Source: an uncultured Clostridia bacterium (GTDB lineage Bacteria; Bacillota; Clostridia; Oscillospirales; Acutalibacteraceae). From it: a stretch of 64,000 nt of DNA. The notes below the pieces were generated by a model, which searched no databases, was not told where the DNA came from, and worked only from the letters and a program-made list of their open reading frames with translations. The DNA is taken from assembly GCA_947623175.1 (NCBI GenBank), contig CANQGK010000007.1:1-64000 (forward strand). Direction: 5' to 3'. Shown piece after piece: positions 44,801 through 54,665 of the stretch (positions are counted from its first letter, which is position 1; each line of letters opens with the position of its first letter). Position numbers and translations under genes: made by a program.

Positions 44801-46601
44801 GCTTGTCCAGGTCTTCGTTGTTGAACAAAACATAACATTCCGCCTGCAAGCTCGGATCCCGCCCGGCGCGCCCTGCTTCCTGAACATAATTTTCCAAAGA
44901 ATCGGATATATCGTAATGAATTACGAGCCTAACGTCCTTTTTATCGACTCCCATACCGAAAGCGGACGTGGCGACAATGACATTTACCTCGTTTTTGATG
45001 AAAGCCTCCTGATTTGCTATTTTGTCGTTCGATTCCATTTGTCCGTTAAACGGGCGTGCGGGAAAACCGTCCGCAGTCAGCTTTTCGGCAAGCAGGCGGG
45101 TGCGCCTCGTTCTGGAAACATAAACAATGGTAGGGCAATCCTTTTGCGCTATCAAATCCCTTAAGGTGTTGTATTTTTCTTCCTCTGTTTCTTTAAAAAG
45201 CACGACGTAGTGCAGATTTTCTCTGGAAGCGGATGATGCGAAAATTTCAAGATCAAGATCCGCCTTTTTCTTGAAATACTCGCAGATATCGCTTATAACC
45301 TTTTGTTTTGCAGTAGCCGTAAAACAGGAAACGGGAATCGGCTTTTTGCCGGTTTTCTTTTTTTGAAGTTCACGGATAAAATCGCCGATATACAAATAAT
45401 CCACCCTGAAATCTTGCCCCCACGCAGAAAAGCAGTGCGCCTCATCTATGACAAATCGCACAATATTTCGGGAAATCAGCATTTTTTCAATAGATTTTGA
45501 ACGAAGCTGTTCCGGGGATATATAAAGAATGGTTGCCGAACCGTTTGCGATTCTTTCGTAAGCGTTTGCGCGTTCTATAGGATCAAGCAGTCCGTTGACC
45601 GTTACGGCGGAAGTAATGCCCAAAGCGTTCAGATTATCGACCTGGTCCTTCATAAGCGATTGCAGCGGAGAGATAACCACCGTCAAACCATGAACCGCCT
45701 TTCCTGCCATAAGTGCCGGTAATTGAAACGTAATGGATTTTCCGCCGCCCGTCGGAAAAACAGCAAGCAGCGATTTGCCGTCAACTGCGGCTTGCGCCGC
45801 CTTCTGTTGGAGAGGTTCGCCGTTATAAGTGCGAAAGCTGTTAAAGCCGAAAATCCTTTTTAAGCTTTTATGAATATTCAAATTCTCACGGCAATACGTA
45901 CATCCGTTTTCGCAAGGCGTATTACGCAGATATTTGATTACGTTTTCAATTTTAGGGAAATTACGCAAAAGCCAGGGCGGAGTAATAGAAAACTCATCCT
46001 CGGCACCGATTAAAGCCAGCGCGTATGCCAATTCGCGGGGATAATGCTTGATAAGCGGCTGTAAATCCGCATTTGCACAAATTTTTCCCATAAACTCGAC
46101 AGTGATCAAATTTCGGATGTCCGAGTTATAGGGCCTGAAATTTACATAATCAAAGAACCCCTCAAACTCCGCATACGGATAAAGTAAACGGCAAAAGATC
46201 TGTTTTTTCTTTGAAGATAAGGAAAAGAAGGCGTTTACCTCGTCAAAGAAGAGCTTTTGCGCTTTTTTGCTGTCACTCAGCGGATTGTTTAATTCTTCCA
46301 CTTGCAATTTATCGTCCTTGAGTAACGCATGATAAGGACGCTTCGGAAACAGCAAAGGCGACAGATAAAGCGTGTCGATAACCTTTTGGCGCGGCGATAC
46401 GAAATCGTCGCCCAGAAATTTAAGATCGTGATGTATAACATTGTGCCCGCAAAGATAGTTGGCGGCGGAGTAAAAAGCGCAAAAATCCGCCGTTGAAGCA
46501 GAATGAAAATCCGGTGCGTTTTCTTTTACGGCGCCGATATCATGTATTTTATTGTCGTCGACGCCGACCTCGGCATCAAAAAATACAACGGATTTTGACA
46601 T
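41811..46601 (-). CDS. DnaQ-like exonuclease - RecQ - UvrD fusion helicase
   Basis: The 1596-residue protein has three modules. Residues 1-110 resemble a DEDD 3'-5' exonuclease (FFDAEV, IHDIGAV, GHNVIHHDLKFLG). Residues about 250-700 are RecQ, with Walker A FPTGGGKS, IDEAHCFSAWGQDFR and QEAGRAGRD, followed by RQC-like parts. From about 1050 on there is an SF1 UvrD helicase (AAGPGSGKTR, VIDEAQDMDENEYRL, GDDDQNIYEFRG, STIHKSKGREF, GLTRAKNALYVY). It probably unwinds and trims DNA in repair or in defence. Similar long RecQ/UvrD proteins occur in gut bacteria, as far as I recall. It is a monocistronic gene. Confidence 0.9.
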   Translation of the reverse strand: MSKSVVFFDAEVGVDDNKIHDIGAVKENAPDFHSASTADFCAFYSAANYLCGHNVIHHDLKFLGDDFVSPRQKVIDTLYLSPLLFPKRPYHALLKDDKLQVEELNNPLSDSKKAQKLFFDEVNAFFSLSSKKKQIFCRLLYPYAEFEGFFDYVNFRPYNSDIRNLITVEFMGKICANADLQPLIKHYPRELAYALALIGAEDEFSITPPWLLRNFPKIENVIKYLRNTPCENGCTYCRENLNIHKSLKRIFGFNSFRTYNGEPLQQKAAQAAVDGKSLLAVFPTGGGKSITFQLPALMAGKAVHGLTVVISPLQSLMKDQVDNLNALGITSAVTVNGLLDPIERANAYERIANGSATILYISPEQLRSKSIEKMLISRNIVRFVIDEAHCFSAWGQDFRVDYLYIGDFIRELQKKKTGKKPIPVSCFTATAKQKVISDICEYFKKKADLDLEIFASSASRENLHYVVLFKETEEEKYNTLRDLIAQKDCPTIVYVSRTRRTRLLAEKLTADGFPARPFNGQMESNDKIANQEAFIKNEVNVIVATSAFGMGVDKKDVRLVIHYDISDSLENYVQEAGRAGRDPSLQAECYVLFNNEDLDKHFILLNQSKLSIGEIQQVWKAIKDLTKLRSTVCCSPLEIARQAGWDDSVYEIETRVKTAISALENAGYVRRGHNVPHVYATSILAKDMREASFRIERSALFSDKQKTDAKRIIKSLISSRSIARAGNDDAESRIDYLADTLGLNKDEVIDCVNLMRQENLLADMQDMSAYIYSSDTENKSKLTLERFAKLERFLLAQLTDEGCDYSLKAINDNALKAGISFSTVKNLRTLLYFLTVKNYIRKEQDESTHCVTIVPAMDLSVLNAKFERRTELCKFILETLFSKTQPDDAGKEEKTVEFSLVELFNGYMAKPKIDPCFGKITLTDVEDALLYLSKIGALKIEGGFLVVYNGIEIRRLITDNKVRYKADDYKLLDEFYKMKIRQIHIVGEYANLMVRDYNTALEFVQDYFQMDFRKFIAKYFKGERAKEIDRNITPEKYNRLFDELSDIQSTIINDSDSKYIVVAAGPGSGKTRVLVHKLASLLLMEDVKHEQLLMLTFSRAAATEFKKRLTALIGNASKFVEIKTFHSYCFDLLGKIGNLEGAQDVVKNAADLIENGEVEPGRITKSVLVIDEAQDMDENEYRLVRALMSRNDDMRVIAVGDDDQNIYEFRGSNPKYMRALLEDMNAVKYEMTENFRSGASIVNLANRFAEKIERRMKSEPIIPVKADAGIVLISHCKCPNMEIPAVRRLVEMRKEGSTAVLTNTNDEALQIMGLLLKNNVRAKLIQSTDGFRLSNLAEIRSFLNTIDAQLDTPVISDALWKKAKEKLRRDYAKSVCLEHCLRLVDDFECTYSVKYRSDLDEFITESNYEDFYADENETVFVSTIHKSKGREFNTVHLLLNRCHAYKDEEKRRIYVGLTRAKNALYVYCNSDVLDNCDAGGAEEYDDTIYPEPKELILQTTHKDVVLDYFKSRKDLVLSLQSGEKLNINAPYLTAELNGRTVNIAKFSKSFSEKLNGLFEKGFYPSSANVRFIVWWKGENDEEETPVILANLKFVKN

Positions 46602-46881
46602 AAACGATTCCCCTTTTTAAGCGGCGAAATTTTTCCGGCAAAAAGCCAATCCTTTTTACTTAACTCCACAACTTCCAAAGCCTCTTATAAACTCAAGACA
46701 CATCAACGCAACCAAGCAGTAAATGCAAATCTCTACATTTGTAAATATATCATATCGCTCGCCAAATAACAATAACAGATTTTGAATATCTCAAAAACTT
46801 TTACCGGTTTAACAAGGCTAAAAATTTATCATTGACTCAAAACGTTTATTCTAAGACTTGCCATTTCTCATTATTATATGC

Positions 46882-46910
46882 TTGACAAATTGGGGATAAG
46901 GTGTTATAAT
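46882..46910 (+). promoter_or_regulatory. consensus promoter of the trp operon
   Basis: TTGACA, 17 bases and TATAAT form a perfect sigma-A promoter 32 bases before the T-box leader. The stretch 46602-46881 upstream has no gene. Confidence 0.85.
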
Positions 46911-46941
46911 GGTCTAAAATTTAATAAGCTAAACCGTTGAA

Positions 46942-47205
46942 GCGGAGATAAAGTCGATTATGCTTATACAGAGAGCCTGCGTTGGTGGAAATCGGGCTAA
47001 ACACAGATCTTCAAATGGACCGCTGAGGGTGCAGTCAAAGGCGTAGGTATGCCGAGTATTCTGCAACGTGTTGACATACGTCAGTTGTCGAGGGTATATA
47101 CGTACCCTGCCGAGCGCACGGCATTTTGCCGTGAATCAAGGTGGCACCGCGAATAAAATTATTCGTCCTTGACAGAATTGCTTTCTGTCAAGGGCTTTTC
47201 TTTTT
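46942..47205 (+). promoter_or_regulatory. T-box riboswitch of the trp operon with UGG specifier
   Basis: The leader has a stem I closed by GCGG/CCGC (46942-46945, 47020-47023). A UGG codon sits in its specifier position (47016-47018), fitting uncharged tRNA-Trp. The T-box AAGGTGGCACCGCG is at 47138-47151. A terminator stem CCTTGACAG/CTGTCAAGG (47167-47193) with a T-run follows. Uncharged tRNA-Trp would favour the antiterminator and expression of trpE and downstream genes. Confidence 0.92.
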
Positions 47206-47235
47206 CCGGGCGGAAAGCGGATAAGGAGCATTCGC

Positions 47236-48702
47236 ATGAAAATTTCACCGGATTTTGAACAGGTCAAAAGAATTTCCGCCTTGGGGCAATATAAGGTTTT
47301 ACCGCTCAGCTGTGAAATCCTTTCGGACATTTGCACGCCTATAGAGGCGATGAAAATTCTTAAAAACGTATCGACTCATTGCTACATGCTGGAATCGGTG
47401 GCGGAAAACGAAAAATGGGGCAGATATACCTTTTTGGGCTTTGATCCGAAGCTTGAAATCACCTGTCTTGACGGCAGCATGAAAATCGGGAATATCAAAT
47501 TCAAAACCGACTCGCCTTCAAGCTATCTGCGTCAAATATTGGCGGATTACAAAAGTCCGAAATTCGATTATCTCCCTCCCTTTACCGGCGGACTTGTGGG
47601 ATATTTTTCTTATGATTACATCACATACAGCGAGCCTACCGTAAAGGCGGAAATAAACGACACGGAAAATTTTCAGGACGTCGACTTGATGCTTTTTGAC
47701 AAAGTAATTGCCTTTGATAATTTCCGTCAAAAAATAATACTTATGGTAAATATTCCGCTCGAAAACGCGGAATCGGCATATAACAAAGGAATAATCGAGC
47801 TTGAACAGCTTTGCAGACTCTTAAGAACCGGCGTCAAAAAAGAGGAGCCGGCGGGGCGTCTCAAGGGCGAGGTGACTCCCCTATTTGACAAACCCGCCTA
47901 TTGCGATATGGTTGAAAAAGCCAAAAATTATATCCGCGAGGGCGATATATTTCAAATTGTGCTTTCCAACCGGCTGAGCGCTCCGTTTGAAGGCAGTCTG
48001 CTTAACACCTACCGGATTTTGCGAACCCTTAATCCGTCGCCTTATATGTTTTACTTTTCGGGAACGGACGTCGAGGTAGCGGGCGCATCGCCCGAAACGC
48101 TTGTAAAGCTCGAAAACGGTCTGCTTCACACCTTCCCGCTTGCAGGCACAAGACCGCGCGGAAAAACCGAAGAGGCGGACAAGGCGCTCGAAAAGGAATT
48201 GCTTGCCGACCGCAAAGAGCTTGCCGAGCATAATATGCTTGTGGATTTAGGGCGCAACGATCTCGGAAAAATCAGCAAATTCGGCACGGTGCAGGTCGAA
48301 AAGCTTCACTCCATAGAACGTTATTCCCATGTCATGCACATCGGTTCTACCGTAAGAGGCGAAATCCGCGAGGAATTTGACGCGCTTGACGCCGTAGCGG
48401 CGGTTCTTCCCGCGGGAACGCTTTCCGGAGCGCCGAAAATCAGAGCCTGCCGGCTTATAGGCGAAATGGAGAATAACAAACGCGGAATTTACGGCGGAGC
48501 AATAGGCTATATCGCCTTTACCGGAAATATGGACACCTGCATAGCCATACGAATAGCCTACAAAAAGAACGGCAAGGTATTTGTAAGAAGCGGCGCCGGA
48601 ATCGTGGCGGATTCAGTACCCGAAAAGGAATATGAAGAATGCATAAACAAGGCGAAAGCGGTCGTTAACGCGCTTGAAATGGCGCAGGAGGCGGACGAAT
48701 GA
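47236..48702 (+). CDS. trpE: anthranilate synthase component I
   Basis: The 488-residue enzyme converts chorismate to anthranilate with ammonia or with glutamine amide nitrogen supplied by TrpG. It shows the tryptophan-feedback site (MLESVAENEKWGRYTF, like the LLES motif) and catalytic-domain landmarks GDIFQIVLSNRL, LAGTRPRGKT, LGRNDLGKI and AGTLSGAPKI. It is the first gene after the T-box, with AAGGAG before ATG. It overlaps trpG by 4 bases (ATGA), so the two subunits are translationally coupled. Confidence 0.97.
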   Translation: MKISPDFEQVKRISALGQYKVLPLSCEILSDICTPIEAMKILKNVSTHCYMLESVAENEKWGRYTFLGFDPKLEITCLDGSMKIGNIKFKTDSPSSYLRQILADYKSPKFDYLPPFTGGLVGYFSYDYITYSEPTVKAEINDTENFQDVDLMLFDKVIAFDNFRQKIILMVNIPLENAESAYNKGIIELEQLCRLLRTGVKKEEPAGRLKGEVTPLFDKPAYCDMVEKAKNYIREGDIFQIVLSNRLSAPFEGSLLNTYRILRTLNPSPYMFYFSGTDVEVAGASPETLVKLENGLLHTFPLAGTRPRGKTEEADKALEKELLADRKELAEHNMLVDLGRNDLGKISKFGTVQVEKLHSIERYSHVMHIGSTVRGEIREEFDALDAVAAVLPAGTLSGAPKIRACRLIGEMENNKRGIYGGAIGYIAFTGNMDTCIAIRIAYKKNGKVFVRSGAGIVADSVPEKEYEECINKAKAVVNALEMAQEADE

Positions 48703-49277
48703 TACTTCTAATAGACAATTACGACAGTTTTTCTTATAATCTTTATCAGCTGATAGGCGAAATCGAGCCGGATATAAAGGTAATTCGCAACAATGATATG
48801 ACCGTAGACGAAATACAGGCTTTAAATCCCGAACGGATAATTCTTTCCCCCGGGCCCGGAAGACCCGAAAACGCCGGCGTAGTACCCGAGGTTGTGAAAA
48901 ATTTGGGCAAAGACATACCTATCCTCGGAGTTTGTCTCGGGCATCAGGCGATTTGCATGGTTTACGGCGCCGTCATCACATACGCAAAGGAGCTTATGCA
49001 TGGCAAGCAGTCGGACGTTAAGTTTGACAATACCTGTCCTTTGTTTAAGGACTGCCCCGCCGTCGCTCCCGTGGCGAGGTATCATTCGCTGGCGGCGGAT
49101 AAAAATACCGTACCCGACTGTCTTAAGGTTACCGCGGTTACGCTTGACGGAGAGATAATGGCGGTACAGCATAAGGAATATCCCGTATTCGGCGTTCAGT
49201 TCCATCCGGAATCGATAATGACGCCGGACGGCAAGCAAATTTTAAAAAATTTTGTAAATATTAAATATAAAATATAA
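48699..49277 (+). CDS. trpG: anthranilate synthase component II (glutamine amidotransferase)
   Basis: The class I glutamine amidotransferase of 192 residues has the nucleophile elbow GVCLGHQAI and the His-Glu pair FHPES. It supplies ammonia to TrpE. It is unfused to TrpD, unlike some enteric bacteria. A short 28-base gap with GGGTGG as ribosome site leads to trpD. Confidence 0.97.
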   Translation: MILLIDNYDSFSYNLYQLIGEIEPDIKVIRNNDMTVDEIQALNPERIILSPGPGRPENAGVVPEVVKNLGKDIPILGVCLGHQAICMVYGAVITYAKELMHGKQSDVKFDNTCPLFKDCPAVAPVARYHSLAADKNTVPDCLKVTAVTLDGEIMAVQHKEYPVFGVQFHPESIMTPDGKQILKNFVNIKYKI

Positions 49278-49305
49278 ATATTAAATAAATGCAAGGGTGG
49301 TAAAT

Positions 49306-50331
49306 ATGATTAAAGAAGCAATCGAAAAGGTAGTAAACAAGCAGGACCTTACGTATGACGAGGCGTATACCGTTATGAATGAAATTATGAACGGCGAAAC
49401 CTCTCAGACGCAGAACGCGGCTTTTTTGGCTTCGCTTTCCACAAAGAGCGCAAAAGCGGAAACCACCGACGAAATCGCCGGATGCGCTGCCGCCATGCGT
49501 GAGCACGCCATAAAAGTGAACTCCGATTATGATTTATTTGAAATCGTGGGCACCGGCGGCGACAACGCGCACAGCTTTAATATTTCGACTACCGCCGCTT
49601 TGGTAACAGCCGCAAGCGGTATTAAGGTAGCAAAGCACGGCAACCGCGCCGCTTCCTCAAAATGCGGAACCGCCGACTGTCTGGAGGCTTTGGGAGTAAA
49701 TATAGATCAAAGTCCGCAAAAATGCGCCGAGCTTTTGGAAAAGGCGGGAATGTGCTTTTTCTTTGCGCAAAAATACCATTCCTCTATGAAATACGTCGGT
49801 GGTATACGCAAGGAGCTCGGTTTCCGCACCGTCTTTAACATTCTCGGCCCGCTTACCAATCCGGGCAATCCCAAAATGCAGCTGCTCGGAGTTTACGACG
49901 AATACCTGGTAGAACCCCTGGCTCAGGTGCTTATGAATCTCGGCGTGGAGCGCGGTATGGTGGTATACGGCAAGGATAAGCTGGATGAAATTTCCTTAAG
50001 CGCACCCACAAAGGTTTGCGAATTTAAAGAAGGCTGGTTCAAAAGCTATACGATAACCCCCGAAATGTTCGGTCTCGAACGCTGTGAAAAATCCGACCTT
50101 GTAGGCGGAGATCCTAAGGAAAACGCGAATATCACATTGAGCATTTTAAATGGTGAAAAGGGGCATAAGCGCAATGCCGTTTTGATGAATGCCGGCGCCG
50201 CTTTGTATATCGGCAAAAAGGCGGACAGCATAAAGGACGGCATCGATTTGGCAGCAAGTCTTATCGATTCGGGCAAAGCGCTCGACACCCTTAATAAGTT
50301 AATTGAAATAAGCAATACCGCGGAGGCGTAA
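49306..50331 (+). CDS. trpD: anthranilate phosphoribosyltransferase
   Basis: Start placed at the ATG at 49306 ([10 protein letters not shown]) because GGGTGG lies just upstream; the ORF track begins at a GTG inside this site. The 341-residue enzyme transfers phosphoribose from PRPP to anthranilate. It shows [39 protein letters not shown] and [10 protein letters not shown], the PRPP- and anthranilate-binding elements. trpC follows 2 bases after its stop. Confidence 0.97.
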   Translation: MIKEAIEKVVNKQDLTYDEAYTVMNEIMNGETSQTQNAAFLASLSTKSAKAETTDEIAGCAAAMREHAIKVNSDYDLFEIVGTGGDNAHSFNISTTAALVTAASGIKVAKHGNRAASSKCGTADCLEALGVNIDQSPQKCAELLEKAGMCFFFAQKYHSSMKYVGGIRKELGFRTVFNILGPLTNPGNPKMQLLGVYDEYLVEPLAQVLMNLGVERGMVVYGKDKLDEISLSAPTKVCEFKEGWFKSYTITPEMFGLERCEKSDLVGGDPKENANITLSILNGEKGHKRNAVLMNAGAALYIGKKADSIKDGIDLAASLIDSGKALDTLNKLIEISNTAEA

Positions 50332-50332
50332 A

Positions 50333-51118
50333 ATGACCGTTTTGGAACAGCTTGCCGATTATGCAAAGGAGCGCACCGAGCTTGCAAAAAAACGGCTTTC
50401 GACGCAGGATATAAAAAAAGCGGCGCGCATCTTGCCGAAGGGTGATTTTGCGTTTGAAAAGGCGCTTAAGGGCGACGACATCGCCTTTATTTGCGAATGC
50501 AAAAAAGCCTCGCCTTCAAAGGGAATAATCGCAGCCGATTTTCCCTATTTGCAAATTGCGAAGGAATACGAAGCCGCCGGAGCGGACTGTATCTCGGTGC
50601 TTACGGAGCCCAAGTGGTTTTTGGGAAGCGACGATTATCTGCGAGAAATTGCAAAAAACGTATCTATTCCCTGCCTTAGGAAGGATTTTACCGTAGACGA
50701 ATATATGATTTACGAGGCGAAGCTTTCGGGCGCTTCCGCCGTACTTTTGATCTGCGCGATACTTACGCGGGAACAGCTTTGCGAATATATCGAAATATGC
50801 AACTCTCTCGGGCTGTCCGCGCTGGTGGAAGCCCACGACGAAAAAGAGGTCGAGACGGCTTTGCGCGCAAAAGCGAGGATTATAGGGGTAAACAACCGCA
50901 ACCTTAAGGATTTTACGGTCGATAACGAAAACAGCCGCAAATTGAGAAAGCTTATTCCGCAAAACGTTATCTTTGTTTCCGAAAGCGGGGTAAAAACCGC
51001 GGAGGACGTACGGCTTTTGCGCGAAGCGGGCGCCGACGCCGTTCTTATAGGCGAGACCCTTATGCGCGCCGCGGATAAAAAGGCAAAGCTTAACGAGCTT
51101 AAGGGGCAAGGCCTATGA
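50333..51118 (+). CDS. trpC: indole-3-glycerol-phosphate synthase
   Basis: The (beta/alpha)8-barrel enzyme of 261 residues closes CdRP to indole-glycerol phosphate. It has FICECKKASPSKG (catalytic lysine region), EYEAAGADCISVLTEP, LRKDFTVDEYMIYEA and GVNNRNLKDF, and ends with ADAVLIGETLM. It is separate from TrpF. Its stop overlaps the trpF start by 4 bases. Confidence 0.97.
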   Translation: MTVLEQLADYAKERTELAKKRLSTQDIKKAARILPKGDFAFEKALKGDDIAFICECKKASPSKGIIAADFPYLQIAKEYEAAGADCISVLTEPKWFLGSDDYLREIAKNVSIPCLRKDFTVDEYMIYEAKLSGASAVLLICAILTREQLCEYIEICNSLGLSALVEAHDEKEVETALRAKARIIGVNNRNLKDFTVDNENSRKLRKLIPQNVIFVSESGVKTAEDVRLLREAGADAVLIGETLMRAADKKAKLNELKGQGL

Positions 51119-51714
51119 CTCAAATAAAACTGTGCGGATTATCGCGTCAATGTGACATAATTGCCGCAAACCGGCTTATGCCCGAATATATAGGCTTTGT
51201 TTTTTACAAAAAAAGCCACAGATACGTCACTTTCGATACTGCCGCCGCGCTTAAAAGGGCGCTTAATAAAGACATTAAAGCGGTAGGCGTATTTGTGGAC
51301 GAGCCGCCGGAGAATATAGCCCGCCTTTTAAACGAAGGTATTATCGATATGGCGCAGCTTCACGGCAAGGAAGACGACGAATATATAACAAGGCTTCGCG
51401 CTTTAAGCCAAAAACCTTTAATCAAGGCGATACGCATAAAAAGCGGCGACGATATAATAAGGGCGAAAAGCTGCGGCGCCGATTATCTGCTTTTGGACGC
51501 CGGAATGGGCGGCGGAAAAACCTTCGATTGGGATTGTATCAAAAATATAAACCGTCCCTATTTTTTAGCCGGCGGACTGACGCCCGAAAATGCAGCCGAC
51601 GCGATAAACCGCCTTCACCCCTTTGCGGTGGACGTAAGCTCCGGCATAGAAACGGAAAATAAAAAAGACGAATTGAAAATGATTGAGTTTGTACGTACCG
51701 TAAGAAGTATGTAG
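51115..51714 (+). CDS. trpF: phosphoribosylanthranilate isomerase
   Basis: The 199-residue (beta/alpha)8-barrel enzyme has the opening [35 protein letters not shown] and the phosphate site [14 protein letters not shown]. The catalytic cysteine (CGL) and aspartate ([15 protein letters not shown]) are present. It isomerises PRA to CdRP, the step before TrpC. A GGAG site precedes trpB 13 bases downstream. Confidence 0.95.
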   Translation: MTQIKLCGLSRQCDIIAANRLMPEYIGFVFYKKSHRYVTFDTAAALKRALNKDIKAVGVFVDEPPENIARLLNEGIIDMAQLHGKEDDEYITRLRALSQKPLIKAIRIKSGDDIIRAKSCGADYLLLDAGMGGGKTFDWDCIKNINRPYFLAGGLTPENAADAINRLHPFAVDVSSGIETENKKDELKMIEFVRTVRSM

Positions 51715-51727
51715 AAAAGGAGCCATT

Positions 51728-52918
51728 ATGACAAACAAAAACGGAAGATTCGGCGTTCACGGCGGTCAGTATATTCCCGAAACGCTGATGAACGCGGTGA
51801 TCGAGCTTGAAAAGGGATACAACTATTATAAAAACGATCCCGCTTTTAACAAAGAGCTTTCCGAGCTTTTAAACGAATACGCCGGCAGACCGTCGCGCCT
51901 TTACTTTGCAAAGAAAATGACCGAAGATCTCGGCGGAGCCAAAATTTATCTCAAGCGCGAGGATCTCAACCACACGGGCGCGCATAAAATCAACAACGTA
52001 TTGGGCCAGGCGTTATTAGCCAAAAAAATGGGCAAAACCCGCCTGATAGCCGAAACCGGAGCCGGTCAGCATGGGGTTGCCACGGCTACCGCCGCCGCGC
52101 TTATGGGTATGGAGTGCGTGGTATTTATGGGCGAAGAGGATACAAAGCGCCAGGCGCTTAACGTCTACCGCATGCGACTGCTCGGCGCCGAGGTAATACC
52201 GGTAACAAGCGGCACGGCGACTCTCAAGGACGCCGTATCGGAGGCTATGCGCGAATGGACAAACAGAATAGCCGATACCCATTACTGCTTGGGCTCGGTT
52301 ATGGGGCCCCACCCCTTCCCCACCATTGTGCGGGATTTTCAGGCGGTAATTTCCAAGGAAATAAAGGAACAGATGCTTGAAAAAGAGGGCAAGCTCCCCG
52401 ACGCCGTTATCGCCTGCGTCGGAGGCGGTTCCAACGCGATAGGCAGCTTTTATCATTTTATTGAGGATAAAAGCGTTCGGCTTATAGGCTGTGAAGCCGC
52501 GGGCAGAGGTATAGATACCTTAGAGACCGCCGCAACCGTAAATACCGGAAAATTGGGAATTTTCCACGGTATGAAATCTTATTTTTGTCAGGACGAATAC
52601 GGTCAGATAGCTCCCGTTTATTCCATTTCGGCGGGGCTCGATTACCCGGGAATAGGACCAGAGCATGCGCATCTTCACGATATCGGCAGAGCGCAGTACG
52701 TTCCGGTTACCGACGACGAAGCGGTAAACGCTTTCGAATACCTTTCGAAATGCGAGGGCATCATTCCGGCTATCGAGTCGGCGCACGCGGTGGCTCACGC
52801 CATAAAGCTTGCCCCCACCTGGGATAAGGACAAGGTGATCGTGATCACCGTTTCGGGCAGGGGCGATAAGGACTGCGCCGCGATTGCAAGATACAGAGGT
52901 GAAAATATTTATGAATAG
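51728..52918 (+). CDS. trpB: tryptophan synthase beta chain
   Basis: The PLP enzyme of 396 residues condenses indole with serine. [15 protein letters not shown] contains the PLP lysine. [12 protein letters not shown] (catalytic Glu) and [10 protein letters not shown] (phosphate loop) are in place. It is a TrpB1-type protein paired with trpA. It overlaps trpA by 8 bases. Confidence 0.98.
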   Translation: MTNKNGRFGVHGGQYIPETLMNAVIELEKGYNYYKNDPAFNKELSELLNEYAGRPSRLYFAKKMTEDLGGAKIYLKREDLNHTGAHKINNVLGQALLAKKMGKTRLIAETGAGQHGVATATAAALMGMECVVFMGEEDTKRQALNVYRMRLLGAEVIPVTSGTATLKDAVSEAMREWTNRIADTHYCLGSVMGPHPFPTIVRDFQAVISKEIKEQMLEKEGKLPDAVIACVGGGSNAIGSFYHFIEDKSVRLIGCEAAGRGIDTLETAATVNTGKLGIFHGMKSYFCQDEYGQIAPVYSISAGLDYPGIGPEHAHLHDIGRAQYVPVTDDEAVNAFEYLSKCEGIIPAIESAHAVAHAIKLAPTWDKDKVIVITVSGRGDKDCAAIARYRGENIYE

Positions 52919-53678
52919 AATAAAAAGCGCATTCGAAAACGGCAAGGCCTTTATTGCCTTTATCACCTGCGGCGATCCCGATTTGGAAACCACCGCCGCA
53001 GTGGTAAAGGAAGCCGTAAAAAACGGCGCCGACCTTATAGAGCTCGGTATTCCCTTTTCGGACCCAACCGCCGAAGGACCGGTTATTCAGGGCGCCAATC
53101 TGCGGGCGCTCAAGGGCGGTGTCACCACCGATAAAATTTTTGATTTTGTCAAAAAATTGCGCGGCGAAGTCGACGTTCCGCTGGTATTTATGACCTACTC
53201 GAACGTGGTATTTTCCTACGGAGCGGAGCGGTTTATTTCCTTATGCAAGGACACCGGAATCGACGGACTTATTCTTCCCGATTTGCCGTTTGAAGAAAAG
53301 GACGAATTTTTACCCGTCTGCCGCAAATACGGCATTGCTTTGATATCGCTTATTGCGCCCACCTCCGAAAACCGAATAGCTATGATAGCAAAGGAAGCGG
53401 AGGGCTTTTTATACATAGTCTCAAGCCTCGGCGTTACGGGAACCCGAAGCGAAATCACCACCGATTTAAAATCGATGGTAGCGCTTGTACGGCAAAATAC
53501 CGACATCCCCTGCGCCATAGGCTTCGGCATTTCCACCCCCGAGCAAGCCAAAAAAATGGCGGGGCTTTCGGACGGGGCGATAGTCGGCTCGGCGATTATA
53601 AAGCTTATAGAGAAGTACGGAAAAGCGGCTCCCGAATATGTGGGCAAATACGTCAAAAGTATGACACAGGTGCTGTAA
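52911..53678 (+). CDS. trpA: tryptophan synthase alpha chain
   Basis: The ATG at 52911 ([13 protein letters not shown]) lies inside the end of trpB with AGAGGTG upstream, and the ORF track's longer form is not needed. The 255-residue barrel cleaves indole-glycerol phosphate. The catalytic Glu (ELGIPFSDP) is present. The position usually filled by Asp60 reads TAEGPV, a Glu. Other clostridial TrpA proteins share this change, as far as I recall. C-terminal phosphate-binding segments ([16 protein letters not shown]) are intact. No terminator was found in the 147 bases after it. Confidence 0.96.
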   Translation: MNRIKSAFENGKAFIAFITCGDPDLETTAAVVKEAVKNGADLIELGIPFSDPTAEGPVIQGANLRALKGGVTTDKIFDFVKKLRGEVDVPLVFMTYSNVVFSYGAERFISLCKDTGIDGLILPDLPFEEKDEFLPVCRKYGIALISLIAPTSENRIAMIAKEAEGFLYIVSSLGVTGTRSEITTDLKSMVALVRQNTDIPCAIGFGISTPEQAKKMAGLSDGAIVGSAIIKLIEKYGKAAPEYVGKYVKSMTQVL

Positions 53679-53765
53679 AAGCCCATTCTATGATTCGTAG
53701 AGTCCTTCTCTACTCGCTCTACTTGGCAAAATTTGCATCGTGTAGTCTCTTATACCGACGGTAGG

Positions 53766-53793
53766 TTGAAAATCCTGCGCACTCTGTTATAAT
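53766..53793 (+). promoter_or_regulatory. promoter of the glycosyltransferase operon
   Basis: TTGAAA, 16 bases and TATAAT precede the GT8 gene by 33 bases. It can give the operon expression independent of the trp T-box. Confidence 0.6.
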
Positions 53794-53825
53794 GTAAACA
53801 TAATCTGCGGAAAAGGAAACGGTTT

Positions 53826-54665
53826 ATGAATCTTTTGTATTGCGGCGACGGCAACATTGAAGACGGCGTTATAATATCCGTCCTTTCATTTTGCAAAAAC
53901 GTAAACGAACCATTAAACGTTTATTTGGTAACCGCTTCCGTTACAAACGGAAAAACGGTGCGGCATTCATTATCCCCCGATTTTGCTTTATTATTGGAAG
54001 AAAAAATAAAAGAGTACAACGAAAATAATAAAGTGACCCTTATCGATATTTCCGACGAGTTTAACGAAAACAAGCCTTACGCCAATATGGACACAAGGTT
54101 TACCCCGTGCTGTATGCTGAGGCTTTATACCGATATGCTCGACGAAATTCCCGAGCGGGTTTTGTATATTGATAACGACGTGATATGCCGCAAAAATCCG
54201 AGTGATTTTTATTATCAAAAAATGGACAATTTTGAATTGGCGGGCGTTTTGGACTATTACGGCAGTTGGTTTTTTAAGCACAGGCTCTTTAAAAGGGATT
54301 ATATCAATTCGGGCGTGCTTTTGCTTAATATGAAAAAAATCCGGCAAACCGGACTGTTCGAAAAAAGCCGAAAGCGCTGTGCCGAAATCGAAATGTTCAT
54401 GCCCGATCAATCGGCGCTTAATAAGCTGTCTGCTTATAAAAAAATATGCCCGCGCAAATATAACGAACAGCGAAAATTACATAAGGATACCGTTTTTCAG
54501 CATTTTACCACAAGCTTTCGCTTTTTTCCGTGGTTCCATACCGTAACGGTAAAGCCATGGAATATAACCGGGATGCATGAAACGTTAAAGCTTTTCTGTT
54601 ATGATAATATTTTAAACGAATATCTGAGTGTTAAGGAGAAATACAACCATGAACGAGCAATTTGA
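53826..54665 (+). CDS. family 8 glycosyltransferase
   Basis: The 279-residue protein has the GT8 nucleotide-sugar site RVLYIDNDVI, where DND corresponds to the metal-binding DxD. It also has later conserved parts YINSGVLLLNM and MPDQSALN. GT8 enzymes in Firmicutes build lipopolysaccharide-like or teichoic-acid-type glycolipids and glycoproteins. AAAGGAAAC precedes the start. The next GT8 gene begins within its end. Confidence 0.9.
   Translation: MNLLYCGDGNIEDGVIISVLSFCKNVNEPLNVYLVTASVTNGKTVRHSLSPDFALLLEEKIKEYNENNKVTLIDISDEFNENKPYANMDTRFTPCCMLRLYTDMLDEIPERVLYIDNDVICRKNPSDFYYQKMDNFELAGVLDYYGSWFFKHRLFKRDYINSGVLLLNMKKIRQTGLFEKSRKRCAEIEMFMPDQSALNKLSAYKKICPRKYNEQRKLHKDTVFQHFTTSFRFFPWFHTVTVKPWNITGMHETLKLFCYDNILNEYLSVKEKYNHERAI

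Noticed and set aside
47136-47336. Minus-strand ORF over the T-box terminator and trpE start
   Set aside because: It crosses regulatory RNA and coding sequence on the opposite strand; a shadow.
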